In this document: positions 20,807 through 32,252 of the stretch, piece by piece | Numbering within the stretch: the stretch's first letter is position 1 | How the letters are laid out: every line of letters starts with the position of its first letter | NCBI RefSeq assembly: GCF_000182565.1 | Contig: NW_015971543.1 | Location: 62,001-126,000, forward strand | Length of the DNA: 64,000 bases | Reading direction: 5' to 3' | DNA from: Spizellomyces punctatus DAOM BR117 | Lineage: Eukaryota; Chytridiomycota; Chytridiomycetes; Spizellomycetales; Spizellomycetaceae | Notes under the pieces: model-generated | What the model was told of the DNA's origin: nothing | What the model saw: only the letters and a program-made list of their open reading frames with translations | Database searches by the model: none | Position numbers and translations under genes: made by a program

Positions 20807-23669
20807 ATGACCTCGCAGCTAAAGCCGCTTGATGAGTGTCTTCGACAATTACGAGGATTAAACGAGCACTTGTCAACGATTCAGGGTGAGATACAAGATC
20901 TATTAGCCCAAGTGGAAGCGCATGCGCAAGAAAAAAACTTTTGCGTTCCGCGTCGCAGAAGTTCGTTCGACGAACGCGAGACAAGTATTCCGCCGAGTCG
21001 ACGAAGGAGTCGCAATTATGATCGATTGTCATTTCACAGTGGAGCTGCCCAAGGGGAGTGTCCTTTTCCAGTAATTGTCGATCAAGCCGTGGAGAGGGCT
21101 TTAACCCAGCACAAAATTGCCCCTGAGGAATTTACTTGCGACAGAATCCACGAGGGCAGCAAAGATTCCTTGCCAGGCACATCATCCGGTTTTAGTCTGA
21201 GTGGATATTACCGCACCATGCGTCGATCAAGACAGCGCAAAGAGTCAACGAGTAGCGGGTTGTCAAGCTCAAATCCAAAGCTTCCCAAGCATCCCAGTTC
21301 TATATCGGCCAAAAGTTCATCATGTTCCTCAGAACCACGGTTTCAGTTGGACGACACACGAATTGGACCCAAACCCAGTAGTCTTCGAAATGCAGAGGGT
21401 GATTCGCGCAAAGATCATCCAACAGGCAGCATTCTAAAAGGTATAATCCACATGATTAATACTTTGGTTGGCGTGGGCTGACAATCTTGTGTAGAATCAT
21501 TGGTGGATCCCATCAAAGACGACATTGAAGCCCAACGAATCGCACGAGATACCGATGTCAAACCAAACGCACAGGATATTTTGTCGTCAACCGCAAAATA
21601 CATCACACACGATTTGTCCCTCCTTACAAACTCAGGACGCCTATGGAGGTGGTATATCAGATATTTTGCCGCTCCTAAATATAATGAGTTCAAAGCACCG
21701 TACTCGTCAGCGGATTTTAATGCAATGATAATCCAAGTCCCAACTATGAATCCAGCCTTCTTTATACACCCACGATCCCAGTTTCGGGCAGTGTGGGGAG
21801 TGCTCATGTCAAGTGAGTAAAAATCTGTACATACATTGACCGTCGATATCATCTCATTTTTATCCTGTCACTTAGTTATATATCTGTAAGTGCACAAAGA
21901 CTTGGCGTTTCACTCTCTTTGGGAAACCTTGTCAACATTGATCTCTTGTGGTAGGGCTGCGATGATTGCCGTACCCATCTTTGTCTCCTTTCCAAAATCA
22001 CAGCATATAGCGGGGGCATCTTCTCTCGTATACACCATACTGTGTTCTCTCGATATCGTGGTTCATATATTTTCTCTTCACACTGAAGACGGCCAACTAC
22101 TCTCTGCCCGCGAATCCTTGTTGCGCTACGCTCGCACCCAATTCCCTTTGGATATCCTCACTGCATTGCCCTGGTACCTCGTTCTTCAAAACGACCCGAG
22201 CGCATCCTACTATGGCTTGATTCGTCTTCTTCGACTCTATCACCTCGGTTACATTTTGCTCACCAACCCCCTTTATACCGGGTTGAGTCGATGGATCCAG
22301 ACCGCCTTGGGTGTTGGAGAGAGCTTTGTTGCACTCATTCTGTTTTTAGGGTTGCTTGGCATTGTCGTACATCTCTACGCATGTGCCCTGTTTTTGATGG
22401 GTGCGGCTACAAATTATGTTAGCTTTGGGGATACGTCTGTCTTTTCGAAATCGGTTATAGAGCAGTACGCTTGGGCATTTTACACTGCAGTAGCAACAGT
22501 AGGTGGACTACAGACGAGTTACAAGTAAGTAAGGGCCGTCATCTTCAGTGTTATCGACCTTAATAACATTCTTCTATTTCAAAGCCCTGTTGCACTTCTT
22601 GAGCGTACCGTAACCATCATGACTATTTTCACGGGTGCTGCTCTGTACGGTACGGTCATTGGTCACGTCTCATCCGTAAGCTCTGGTCTCGACTCTTCGG
22701 GCAGGATGTTTAAGCAGAAAATAGAAGAAGTAAATGAGTACATGACCTATCGAAATCTGAGCAGATCACTCCAAACAAAAGTGCGGCATTTCTTCCAGCT
22801 CAAGTATCGAGGAAAATATTTTGATGAGATTGGAATCTTGGAGGAATTGAGCGACAGTTTGAGACAGGCAAGTAATTTTCAGCGTTTTGGCTTCACCGTA
22901 ACGCGAGGCCAATTTGCTAATACCCAAAGTTGATCTTCTACAGGAAGTTACAATCCACAATTGCAGTGACCTCATCGCCAAAGTGGACTTTCTTTCCCGT
23001 AAGGTCGGTGACGGACGCGATGATAACTTTCTTGGCCGCATTGCCGATGCTCTCAATGCGAGATATTATGTGAAAGGCGACACTATATTCGAACAAGGAC
23101 GGGTAAGATGCCACTTGTAATGCTGCCCAGACTATTCCCTAATAGCTTTACGTAACCTTCATAATGGGAGTAAAGCCGGGTAATGAAATGTATTTCATTC
23201 TCTCGGGGTGCGTAGGTAGGCCCTGCTTTTTAGATGAACGAGCATTTTAATATTCACACTAAAAATGCATTACAGAGATTATCGTTGCATCCCAGCGGAT
23301 CGGCGTCCTTTCAGACGGGGCTTTTTTCGGTGAAGTTGCTTTGCTTGGTCAAGTTCCTCGTACGGCTACCATCAAAGCATTTACGGATACCGTCGCATAC
23401 CGTTTGCATCGCACGGATTTTGAGGACATTGTGACAGATTTTCCGGACATGGCGCTTAAAATCCGGACTGTTTACGAGGAAAGGATGGCGAAAGTCAGGA
23501 AAGAGAGAGAAATGCTCTATACTGGCAAAAACGGCGAAACAGGTCCCGTGAGCACAGAGAAAGAACATGCTATAATGCAATCTTCGGAGGTGTGTGGTTT
23601 TCCCGGCCTTGCGAGCTGGAGTGTTTGCTAACTGCATTCTATCAGCTAGAGCAGCAGGAAATCGGATAG
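20807..23669 (+). CDS. Cyclic-nucleotide-gated / HCN-like cation channel, 793 aa
   Basis: Nine exons restore one frame: 20807-21440, 21495-21812, 21876-21885 (10 nt), 21955-22524, 22585-22867, 22944-23102, 23146-23215, 23276-23589 and 23646-23669. The intron after 22867 is GC-AG. The cytosolic N-terminus (about 310 aa) is Ser/Arg-rich. Helix S1 spans residues 312-335 (FRAVWGVLMSIIYLAAMIAV), then S2, S3 and an S4 with few charges (GLIRLLRLYHLGY). After S5 comes a pore loop with filter region ATVGGLQTSYN (501-511) instead of the usual GYGD. A C-linker (VNEYMTYRNLS...) and a CNB domain follow, with FFGEVALLGQVPRTATIKA including the ligand arginine; the next residue is Thr, as in cGMP-preferring domains. 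Likely a ligand-gated cation channel of the zoospore membrane or flagellum; ion selectivity is uncertain. The CNB shows an odd insert near residue 660 whose splicing is the least certain point. Confidence 0.87.
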
Positions 23670-23974
23670 TTAGCTATCAACGATCAGTTAATATGAATAA
23701 TACTTGTTGTCATCGTTGAAACTCGCAAGTTATGGTTTTTTTATTCGCGTATGCATTTATGCCCCTTAGCGTCTCTTTGCGTGCCATGTATATTATGCAC
23801 CATCCATGCTGTTGAAAGGTTTTTAGTGGGGCGGTTTATCATGTGCATCTTTTATTTATAATGAGGCGTTAGAAGGCCGTACGCAGTAACTCACCCTACA
23901 AACTAAATATCAAAGCCTTTCCTATGACATCTACCCAAAAACAAAAACCTACAATCTAAAAAAAAAACCAACTG
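23670..23974. other. Convergent 3' intergenic region
   Basis: AT-rich spacer between converging 3' ends. No gene. An A-run near 23960 on the plus strand. Confidence 0.4.
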
Positions 23975-25682
23975 CTACCCACTCCCCTCCCCACCCCCCG
24001 AAAACGGATCCAAATTACACTGAACACCGACTTCTCTAAACCCCTCTCTCACACCCCGTGGAAACAACCCCCTCACAAACGGCGAAACAGTCTTCAACCC
24101 CCCTCGTATACACCCCTTTACAATCGGATCTGCGAGGGCAGCTTGGGCTTCTTGGCATGCGAGACGGTATTCCTCTATTTTTGTGGTAAGGTTGGTTTGG
24201 AGGGTGGTTAGGGTTGTGTTATGGGTGGTTTGGATGTCTTCGAGGCGGGTTTCGTACAGTGTTGTTAGAGAGTTTAGGAGGGCTATTGTTGTTTCTTTTA
24301 GGGCGGGTGGGTCTTGCTGTTGTTGTTGATCTTGTTGATCTTGCTGATCTTGCTGTTGCTGTGGTTGTGGTTGTTGGGGGTGAGAATGTACTTGTTGGTA
24401 CGCCACAGATGGAAGTGTAGGAGAACTCAACCCATCCTCCACACCCGATTTCCACTCCACACTCATTTTCCGATCCTTTTCCAATATACTCTTTCGATGA
24501 TCTCCATAAACTCTCTGAGTAGGTCGTCTGGCCCCTCCACTCCCCTGCTTAACAGAAGATCTCCGCGAACTTTTTCGTGTGGCATTGGCGGATGTAGATC
24601 GCTTTTTTTCGGCTTGTTGGTCTAGCTCTGTTAGACGTTCTGTTAGGGATTTGATTGTTTGTTCTTTTTCGTGGAGGGAGGTTTGGAGGGAGGTTAGGAG
24701 GTCTTCGGTTCGGATTCGGTCGTCTGTAATGTTTTGTGAGACCTGTATTTTTATTGTAAGATGGGTTATGTGTGTGAGTAGAATAAGTTATGATTGTACA
24801 CAAACAATCTAAGAAAAAACGGAATAATACTCAAAAAACCGACCTCATTTTCGTAAATCCCATGCTTCTTCAACGCAATATGCGCTCTCGCAACTTGACT
24901 TCGTAACTTGCTAATCACATCCGCCCTCCTCCGTGCCTGTCGCTTCATATCAAATATATGTTCCTGAATAGATTCCAATTGTAGTTCATGACGGTTTTGA
25001 AGGACAATGTTGGCTGTCTCGCGATGTTTCTATTTCAAAAAATGTTCATCGTAACATCCGATACCCAAATGTTCAATGGAAAGTTACGATACCTTTGCAT
25101 CTGATACGACTCGTGCGACCATATCTGCCAATTGTCCCCGGCATGCTCGCCTCACTCTCGCGAGATCTCGTTCATGAAGGGCTTGGAGATGGGATAATCG
25201 GGTATGGAGGTATGTAACGAGATCTTTTGTGCAATACGAAACGGATTCTGAAAAAGTTTTTTGAATGTCTTGTTTTGTTTGGTCGATTTCCTACGTTGTT
25301 TAACATGGAGGTTTTATTAAAATCCATGTTTTTTTTTCAATAAACGAGTTTTTCGTAAACGTACTTTTACGAGTTGCTCTACACCCTCTTCAGCCTTTTT
25401 GACACCCCCAACACAAGCCTCACCAACCTGCTCACCCCGACACACCCGAAAAAGCCGTACATACTCAACCCCAGAATTCAATACCCCTTCCAAAGCTCCT
25501 GGTGAACATGTTTCTCGCTTACGGGGAACAATAATCTTTGGTAAATCTGTTGGGCGTTTTGGTTTTGGTTGAGGTTTTTGGTCGAATATTCCGGATTTGC
25601 TCGTGGATTGTTGTTGCAGGGTTGGGTGGGAGAGGTCTAGGATGTTTGCGAGGAGTTGGATTACTTTTTTTGTTGGTGCCAT
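23975..25682 (-). CDS. Coiled-coil protein, possibly flagellar, 489 aa
   Basis: Four exons on the minus strand keep frame: 25682-25365, 25290-25093, 25029-24844 and 24742-23975. The middle of the protein (residues about 105-290) is almost entirely charged helix with heptad character, for example QALHERDLARVRRACRGQLA, ISKLRSQVARAHIALKKHG and LHEKEQTIKSLTERLTELDQ. A Gln/Asp-rich low-complexity tract near residues 345-370 comes from a trinucleotide-rich segment at 24310-24375. The last 100 residues contain another helix and a Gly-rich end. I cannot name the family; the build resembles structural coiled-coil proteins of axonemes and basal bodies, and that is inference only. One donor (GTCGGT at 24843) is weak. 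Exons show the C-rich start and G-rich end described in the findings. Confidence 0.75.
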
Positions 25683-26126
25683 TTTGTTTTGGGGTTGAAA
25701 TCTGTATGTATGATTTGTCTAAACCTCTAGTTCTTCATCATGTCCTGTATCTCTAAAAAATCCCCGATGGGTTAATATTCCTTTCAGGGTTTTTGGGATC
25801 GTCTCTCTTTCGAATCGGTTTTCGTAATTACTTACAAGACGAGCAAATAACGTAAATCTACCAGTGGTTTTTGAATATTACGGGTACAGATAAGTTCATT
25901 AATCTTTGTTAATGCAGTTCGACGCACATTTAGCATATCCAGCATCGAATTCGTCTGTCTCTTTTCCGTCTCTACCAGAATTTTATCAACCATGACGGGT
26001 ACAGTAGAGGTTAATTCATCGCTGTCAAGTCGACGCTCATTTAGCGTATCCAGCATCAAAGAGGGCCATCTCTTTTCCATATGTACCAGTACTTATTAAC
26101 CATTACGGGTACAGCCAAATCCATCA
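25683..26126. other. Intergenic region holding diverged tandem repeats
   Basis: Upstream of the coiled-coil gene. Apart from the repeat at 25876-26114 nothing is recognised. A minus-strand frame at 25832-26080 simply reads through the repeat. Confidence 0.4.
25876..26114. repeat. Three imperfect direct repeats of about 110-115 bp
   Basis: The block starting (C/T)AT(T/G)ACGGGTACAG occurs at 25876, 25991 and 26101. The first two full units share further blocks, such as CATTTAGC followed by TATCCAGCATC, and TCTCTTTTCC. The third copy starts 26 bp from the stop codon of the next minus-strand gene and is cut off there. Units are diverged, so this is an old duplication. Confidence 0.75.
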
Positions 26127-27801
26127 TCAAACAGGTCTCTTTCCCTCCCTCCTCTGTCTCTTCTCGACCTCATCCTCACCCACTTCCTCAACACCCACCT
26201 CCCTATACCTCCTCTCAACATCCCTCTGACACTCTTCAACAATCCTCTCCAAATCCTCCTCTTTTACACCTAAACCCAATAACCCCTTGGCAATCCCCCT
26301 CAACCCACTGTCAATGTATTCGAGGGAATGAGAGGGGTGGTGGGATGCCACGGTTAGCAGTAACTGGAAGAGTCCGTCAGTGGGTTCAAGGAATTTAACT
26401 TTTTTGCGGATGTTTCGTTTCTTGGTTGGTTTGGGGGTTTTTATGGCTCTCTGTGGTTGTTGTGGGGGTTTTGAGACCGGGATGGACGAACTTTGACCTC
26501 CAGTACTAGTCGCCTCGATCATGGGCTGTGGATATGAGATATGAGAAATTGACTGTGTCGTGGGGGGTGGGATTGGTGGTGGTATACTGGTAAACATGTG
26601 TCCTTGTCCGTAGGGGTTCCACATCATGGCGGGTTGGAAGCAGTATTCGGCATTTGAGACCTACATGGAATACGGATATAAAAAAAGCACTGAATTGGGT
26701 AATGGAGTTTGAGGGACTGACTTACTGGGTGTCCACCTGCATATGCACCGATAACAGATGGATGAAGGGGTATCCCCTGGCCAACGAGTTGGTGCGCAAC
26801 AAGGTGGTGATGCTCATGCATCGTCGGCATTGCCGACGGTGGCAAACTTGTTCCTGATACCGTCCCAACAGACACTGGCTTTCTCGTATAAAACAGTGAG
26901 ATAAGCAACACGGAACGAAACCCATCACAAAAGCACCTAGAAACCTACACCCATACCCGACCCCATTGCCGTATAATCCATAGAGGTATCACTCATCTGG
27001 ATCTATCACAGATATGAAATGTTCGATAACGATAAACAAGGAAAAAAAAAAAAGTGGACTTACCATACTCCCTCTCGTCAACCGCTCGTACAATCCCCTC
27101 GCACCCGCATTATGCAAAAGCGAATCTGGTAGAGGAACTTGTAGCGCAGCCGTCACCTATACCCACCAAAACCATTAAGCAAGCAGAAACAAAAAACATA
27201 CTACACTTTTCAACAAAAACCGACCACATCCTCGGGGTCGGGAAACAACAATTGATCCAAATCAATAGACTCTATAAATTGCCGATTTTCAACCAGTTCA
27301 ATATCTTCAAACGTCCCGGGTATCGTAAAAAGCCTTTCAAACTGATCAATATCCTCCTGTTCCGCGATACACAACCCCGTTAAATCAAACTCTGCGGCAA
27401 ACTGGAGCAAAGTCAAATCTGCATTGTCGTTATCCGAAGCTGTCACATCTATCATAACGATTTTTTGGTATCCACGTTGAATATGAATAGACGTTGGGAA
27501 TGGACTGGAAAAACTTACTGATGGATTGGACATGGTCGCCATTGGATGAGGTGTAGAATGTGACTGATGGTTGAACGTAGAGGTGTTGCTCGGGGTTTCG
27601 TTCCACATCATCTAAAATACCCTAACAGTGAAACGAAAGAGCAGTTGTAAAATGGATCGAGCGCATAGTGAGTGACGAGCACCACAACACAAGGAATGGT
27701 GGGTCATGTTCTTAAAGTGTGTAAGGACCATTTGTTTTTTTTCATTGGGTTCTTACCACAAAACTACTTGGATCACTTCCACTCTCATCACCAGACGCCA
27801 T
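26127..27801 (-). CDS. Uncharacterised multi-exon protein, 421 aa
   Basis: A consistent six-exon model on the minus strand is 27801-27757, 27611-27225, 27156-27064, 27002-26945, 26874-26726 and 26660-26127. It is open throughout. I do not recognise the family. The N-terminus (MASGDESGSD) and residues 60-140 are acidic and hydrophobic in alternation (ADLTLLQFAAEFDLTG, ESIDLDQLLFPDPED), like an activation-domain composition. A His/Pro-rich middle follows, then a basic block KKRNIRKKVKF and a helical end (DGLFQLLLTVASHHPSHSLEYI, EEDLERIVEECQRDVERR). MMWN occurs twice (start of exon 2 and in the last exon), perhaps a short repeated motif. A nuclear regulatory role is only a guess. The short exon at 27002-26945 is the least secure part. 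Confidence 0.6.
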
Positions 27802-27812
27802 TGCACTGTCTC

Positions 27813-27826
27813 TAACCCTAGGGTTA
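27813..27826. promoter_or_regulatory. Perfect 14-bp palindrome made of two telobox-like motifs
   Basis: TAACCCTAGGGTTA is its own reverse complement and holds two head-to-head CCCTAA/TTAGGG-type cores. It lies 12 bp upstream of the proposed start codon at 27801 (minus). Telobox motifs in other fungi and plants are binding sites in promoters of highly expressed genes. A regulatory role here is inferred. Confidence 0.4.
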
Positions 27827-28305
27827 ACTTGACAGCCCGAAAAAAAAACCTTTGACAGCTTGCTCTGTCTCTCTCTCGTTGCTAGTTGAGACAGTGCCGC
27901 AACGTAAACAAAAGAACCACTTTAAAAAACCCCAACAATAAAAAAATCACCCGACAGTACATTTTACGCAAAAACCAATTGAAACCCATTCTATTACGCT
28001 CCGTCTATGATTCTACTTTCTTTTTTCATTGTGTGTATGTGCACATCATACCCTTTGAGTTCCTTGTCGCAACTGTCAAAATGCAAGTGTTCCAAAAATG
28101 CTTGCGATCGCTCATCGGAACGCGTGTTGCGCAATCTAACCAAATTTGGTATCTTTGTTATGTCAGCATTGGATGATCCATCAAGTATTGGAAGGGCTGT
28201 TTGTTTTATTGCATTTCAATGAACGTTCAAACATTCTTGTTGATGCTTTTGGATGCGATTGATGATGATGTTTGGAAGTGGGTCTTTTGCAAATTGATTT
28301 ACAAA

Positions 28306-28405
28306 NNNNNNNNNNNNNNNNNNNNNNNNNNNNNNNNNNNNNNNNNNNNNNNNNNNNNNNNNNNNNNNNNNNNNNNNNNNNNNNNNNNNNNNNNNNNNNN
28401 NNNNN
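28306..28405. other. Assembly gap (100 N)
   Basis: Exactly 100 N, the usual placeholder for a gap of unknown size. Confidence 0.99.
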
Positions 28406-28937
28406 GGCACGGTACATAATGGCGGACCACGCATTCACGATTTGAGCAAACAGTTCCGTCTCATCTGCTGTGATCCCATATCCTGCATATACACTGACAA
28501 ATGAATAAACTCAAAATAGCTTATATACTATCCCGGATTGCCAAGACTCGCCAGAAAGCGTTAGCGGAATTCCTTCCTGCAACAAAAAGTGTGAAAGTGG
28601 TTTCTGTGCCTTTGTTGCGTTATGCCTTGTCACATGGGGAATCAGGTTGGTGTCTTGAATGTGACCTTGCCACCACAATATAACCTTTTGTGGATAGATG
28701 ACAACTTAACTCTGTAAATGAATTGGAACACTCCCAGATGACAAGCGGCATATCTTTGAAGCGAACGCAGCGAACGCAATGAACAAACGAGATTTTATTT
28801 AAAAGGACCAGAGGTCTCCTTATTTATTCCCCGGCTTTGTCTTCCAAGACGAGACGAACGGTCAACGGCAGAACGGTTATTATATATTCGGACGTTAGAC
28901 TACCACCTCATTCACACTTTTGTAAAATTGCCCCGCC

Positions 28938-30285
28938 ATGCCCTTTTGTACTGTCGCCAAGGATCGCCCTACGGGAGGTCCATACCAACTCTGCTATGAA
29001 TTGCACGGGTCGGGTCCCAATAAAGTGTTGTTAGTCATGGGTATGTCCGAATTTCAAGGTAGAGAATGTGAGGGTGTTCAATAATGCAATTTTGCGCAGG
29101 TCTGTCGGGAACGATGCGCGCGTGGGACACGACTGTTCGACAACTCTTGGCACGAAACGGTTATGAAATCTGTATCTTTGATAATCGCGGTATTGGGCAT
29201 TCTGACCAGCCTGGACCGGGTTACTCGTAAGTGTCCCACTAACAAATCTACCAAAATGCATGTAATCTCATGACCGACTCCTAGCGTAAAGGATATGGCT
29301 GAAGATGCGTACGAACTTCTTCTACACCTTGGATGGACAAAAGATGTTTTATTGGCTGGTGTCTCTATGGGTGGAATGATCTCTCAAGAGTTGGTCTTGT
29401 TGGCTCCTCCTGGAACATTTGGCGCTCTGGTACTTATCTCCACTCACCCTGGACGAACCATCCCCCCTGTAAGTAACAGCAGCCATGGTTTATCTATGCA
29501 GGTTTTGTCTAAATTCAACTGGTTTTGATAGCTTCGAACGATCTGGACTTTTGCCTCTTCTCTCCTTCTCCCTGGCACCAAGTCTGAGGAGGATCAATTC
29601 CATACTTACTGCAAATTGGTCTTTGCTTTGGTGAGTATGTAGCGTTCAGATATTGCGCAATATTTGGAGTTGACGCAGCTCGACTTTTTTTTAGCCTTGG
29701 TTGGATGCCGAAGCCCCACCGCAGTCGGGTTTCCATACAAATCGGGAGATGATATTACACGTATAGTACATGGGTTATAAGATAGTTGCGATGCGATTAT
29801 TAACGTTCTTTTATGATATAGTCTCTTCGTGAAACTCGCAAGGAAAAGGGTGTCCAGTCAGAGCAAGGACGTATGGGTCAGCTGCGGGCGATTGGCCAAC
29901 ACTATGTATCTCCTCAACGCTTAGCACAAATCGGTGCTCTCGGTATCCCTGTGCTAGTCATGACCGGTACTGAAGATGCTGTAAGTCAAAGTTGGGAAAC
30001 GATTACATTCTACTCTATTGCGCATTCGCCTTGTCTAATATCAAATTTGTTTACTAGCTTATTCGCCCAAAGAACTCATACTATATTGCGAAGCACATTG
30101 GTGCTCCTTTGGAAGTATTTAAGGGCGCCGGGCACGGGTTAGCTCAAGAACGTCCACACCGGTTCCACGCCCTCATGTGCGCAACCTTTGCAAAGTCCAA
30201 GGGATTTGTGAAGGTTGCTCAGCCGGATGACCTGGAGAAGACACTCCTCGAGGTGGACATGCCCATCTCCGCCACGAGTTTATAG
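28938..30285 (+). CDS. Alpha/beta-hydrolase fold enzyme, 321 aa
   Basis: Seven exons keep frame: 28938-29040, 29100-29226, 29285-29468, 29532-29630, 29695-29760, 29822-29980 and 30058-30285. The catalytic triad can be read directly: Ser104 in the nucleophile elbow GVSMGG, Asp245 in VMTGTEDA and His272 in GAGHGL. The oxyanion-hole region LLVMGLSGTMRAWD and strand IFDNRGIGHSDQP are also typical of the fold. The length fits the family of small soluble hydrolases. Substrate cannot be told: such proteins include esterases, lactonases, haloperoxidase-like and epoxide hydrolases. No signal peptide or membrane helix is seen, so it is probably cytosolic. The seven short introns (47-77 nt) all have GT-AG ends. 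Confidence 0.93.
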
Positions 30286-30523
30286 TGAGAGGGCTAGTAA
30301 CGATAGTTTGACGTATACTTAATGGTAATTAGGATCTCATGGATGTTCGCCTTTATTAAATAGTATAATATGTGTTAGGATGTGTAAATAAGGAAAAGTT
30401 TGCCAGATTTATGTAAAAATGGGTGCATCAATTAATATCCTTTATTCACACCCCGCTTCTCCAGCCCCAAAAGAAATCCTCCTCCACATGCACAATCATT
30501 TGAATCATTTACAACCAACGATG
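30286..30523. other. Convergent 3' intergenic region
   Basis: AT-rich spacer between converging genes; only 3' UTR-like sequence is seen. Confidence 0.4.
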
Positions 30524-31117
30524 TCACGGTAACGCTGGTGCAAAGTCCAGATCCGCCTTATCCACCTTACTTCCCCTCCTCACTATATCCTTCAACTTGT
30601 GAACAAATTTTCCTTTATCCTGTCGATCTGGTGGACTTCCCACAATGCCATCTGCATACACACCATGCGGGGTGGGGACAATGGGCGGTCCAGGAATTTG
30701 CTTGATAAACTTGAGTCTAACCCTTGCTGACCCCCTACTCAAATGTAAATGATGATGCAGATCGACATCAAGCTCCACCATCCGCTCATTGGCCACTGCA
30801 TCCTTGAACGAATGTTTCCCTTTAGCAATCAACTCATCCTTATCCTCTGACCGCTTATACGTCCATATCTCCACATGAATATGATGGTGCTCAGATGTGA
30901 CGGGGAGGACGATCGGGCTCGTTTCTAATGGGTATGTTCTACGTGGGGAGGTATGCGTTTCCGGTATATTATCCGTTCGACGAACGAGGGTCTTTCGCCA
31001 GTCGGTGCCGTCTAGAGAGAGCCGCGAGTACAGTTCCTTGTGGGTCAGGTTGATATCTTTGGGGAGTGTTGCGGACAGGCATGTTATTTCCATATTCCCG
31101 AGGTAGTCGACCGGCAT
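30524..31117 (-). CDS. Small C2-like domain protein, 197 aa
   Basis: A single exon on the minus strand from ATG 31117 (MPVDYLGN); a second ATG at 31093 (MEITC) is an alternative. The first 140 residues follow a beta-sandwich pattern typical of C2 domains: MEITCLSATLP, LYSRLSLDGTDWRKTLVRR, HVEIWTYKR, IAKGKHSFKDAV and ARVRLKFIKQ. The usual acidic calcium ligands are not obvious, so calcium binding is doubtful. The C-terminal 40 residues are basic and helical (KGKFVHKLKDIVRRGSKVDK). Likely a membrane- or protein-binding adaptor; exact role unknown. Confidence 0.65.
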   Translation of the reverse strand: MPVDYLGNMEITCLSATLPKDINLTHKELYSRLSLDGTDWRKTLVRRTDNIPETHTSPRRTYPLETSPIVLPVTSEHHHIHVEIWTYKRSEDKDELIAKGKHSFKDAVANERMVELDVDLHHHLHLSRGSARVRLKFIKQIPGPPIVPTPHGVYADGIVGSPPDRQDKGKFVHKLKDIVRRGSKVDKADLDFAPALP

Positions 31118-32252
31118 GGTGGATAGCTGTGTAAGAGTATGCCTTGTGCGATATGACGTCGTTTTTTGGGTTTTTTCGATGGTGTCCCCGGAGGGGGAGA
31201 CAGCGCCGGGTCCTTTTGAGAAAGCGAGGCGGAAAGATTAATCTGAAAGTAAGAAATACGTACAAAACGACAACAAAGCAGCGCAGGTTTAAAAGCTTGG
31301 TAACAAGACCGGAAATATTCGAAAAGGGATACCCGTAAAAGAAGTGAAGGGGGGTGTGATCTGCCCTCGCTGCCGTAAGTTGTTGATGACGTAAACAGCA
31401 GGTGACCCATCATGACAAAGGGACGATCTGCATACTTTCATGTTCAAACTATATCTTTTTCCTTTTCCATTATCGCTTTGTTTCCATTGTTGACTTTGTT
31501 GGTCCGCCATGAAGAATAGAACAGCATTTGTAACGTCCTATGTTCAGTCCAGATTGGGATCCCCCTTTCCTCCACGACGTCGATGCACACAAAACTCTAT
31601 CGTCCAGTATTTTGGAATGCAAAGTGTTCAGGTCAACAATTTCACCCCAATCCAAGATGAACTCTGTTATAACATTTATAGAATTAGTCGCAATCCGTAA
31701 CGAGAAAGCTCAGCGGAAGTCAAAGACAGGGACAAGGCTCCCAAATATATCAACTACGTTGTAGATGCCCGCAGGTTTGCTATGTAATCACCGTAGCAGT
31801 TGAATTGATTCAGGCACAAAGGAGCCTTCCAAAGCGAGTCTCTGCAGACGGCATATCGCTCCCATTGCAATCCCAAGTAGTAAAAATCATAACGGCCGCT
31901 CATCAATTCCAGTCTTCCCTTCTTCCATATATAGCGCTTACAATGTGACAGCAGTAGTTCCTATGCCATAGAAGCAGTCAATGGTGTCATCAGGTGGTGA
32001 TAGAATGGCTTAAAATATAACAAAGCCGTGAGCATTGTGTGCCAGAGGGCATGTAGTTTATAGGCCTTTGCTGTCAACCAGGAGCGAGAAGAATGGTCGG
32101 ACAGGCAGTCAACAGATGCCAACTGTGCCACACCCTTACTTGAAGCCTCATTTGGGATGATCTTGAAAGCTTGTTCGTCTCTCGCGCTGGGTGAGATCCC
32201 CAGATCTCCCCCAAGGTCATTCCAGAGCTGTTCTTCGCTCTGGTATAGTGCC
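31118..32252. other. Intergenic region, no gene recognised
   Basis: Divergent promoter space of the C2-like protein and the exonuclease gene. Overlapping short frames on both strands have no family resemblance. Confidence 0.4.

Larger units (their letters stand above)
27802..28937. other. Intergenic region with assembly gap
   Basis: Contains the upstream region of the minus-strand gene, a telomere-motif palindrome at 27813-27826, and 100 N at 28306-28405. Short frames are present on both sides of the gap but none is convincing. Confidence 0.4.

Noticed and set aside
27886-28222. Overlapping plus-strand frames before the first gap
   Set aside because: AT-rich, no coherent start or domain, and they reach the intergenic gap without support.
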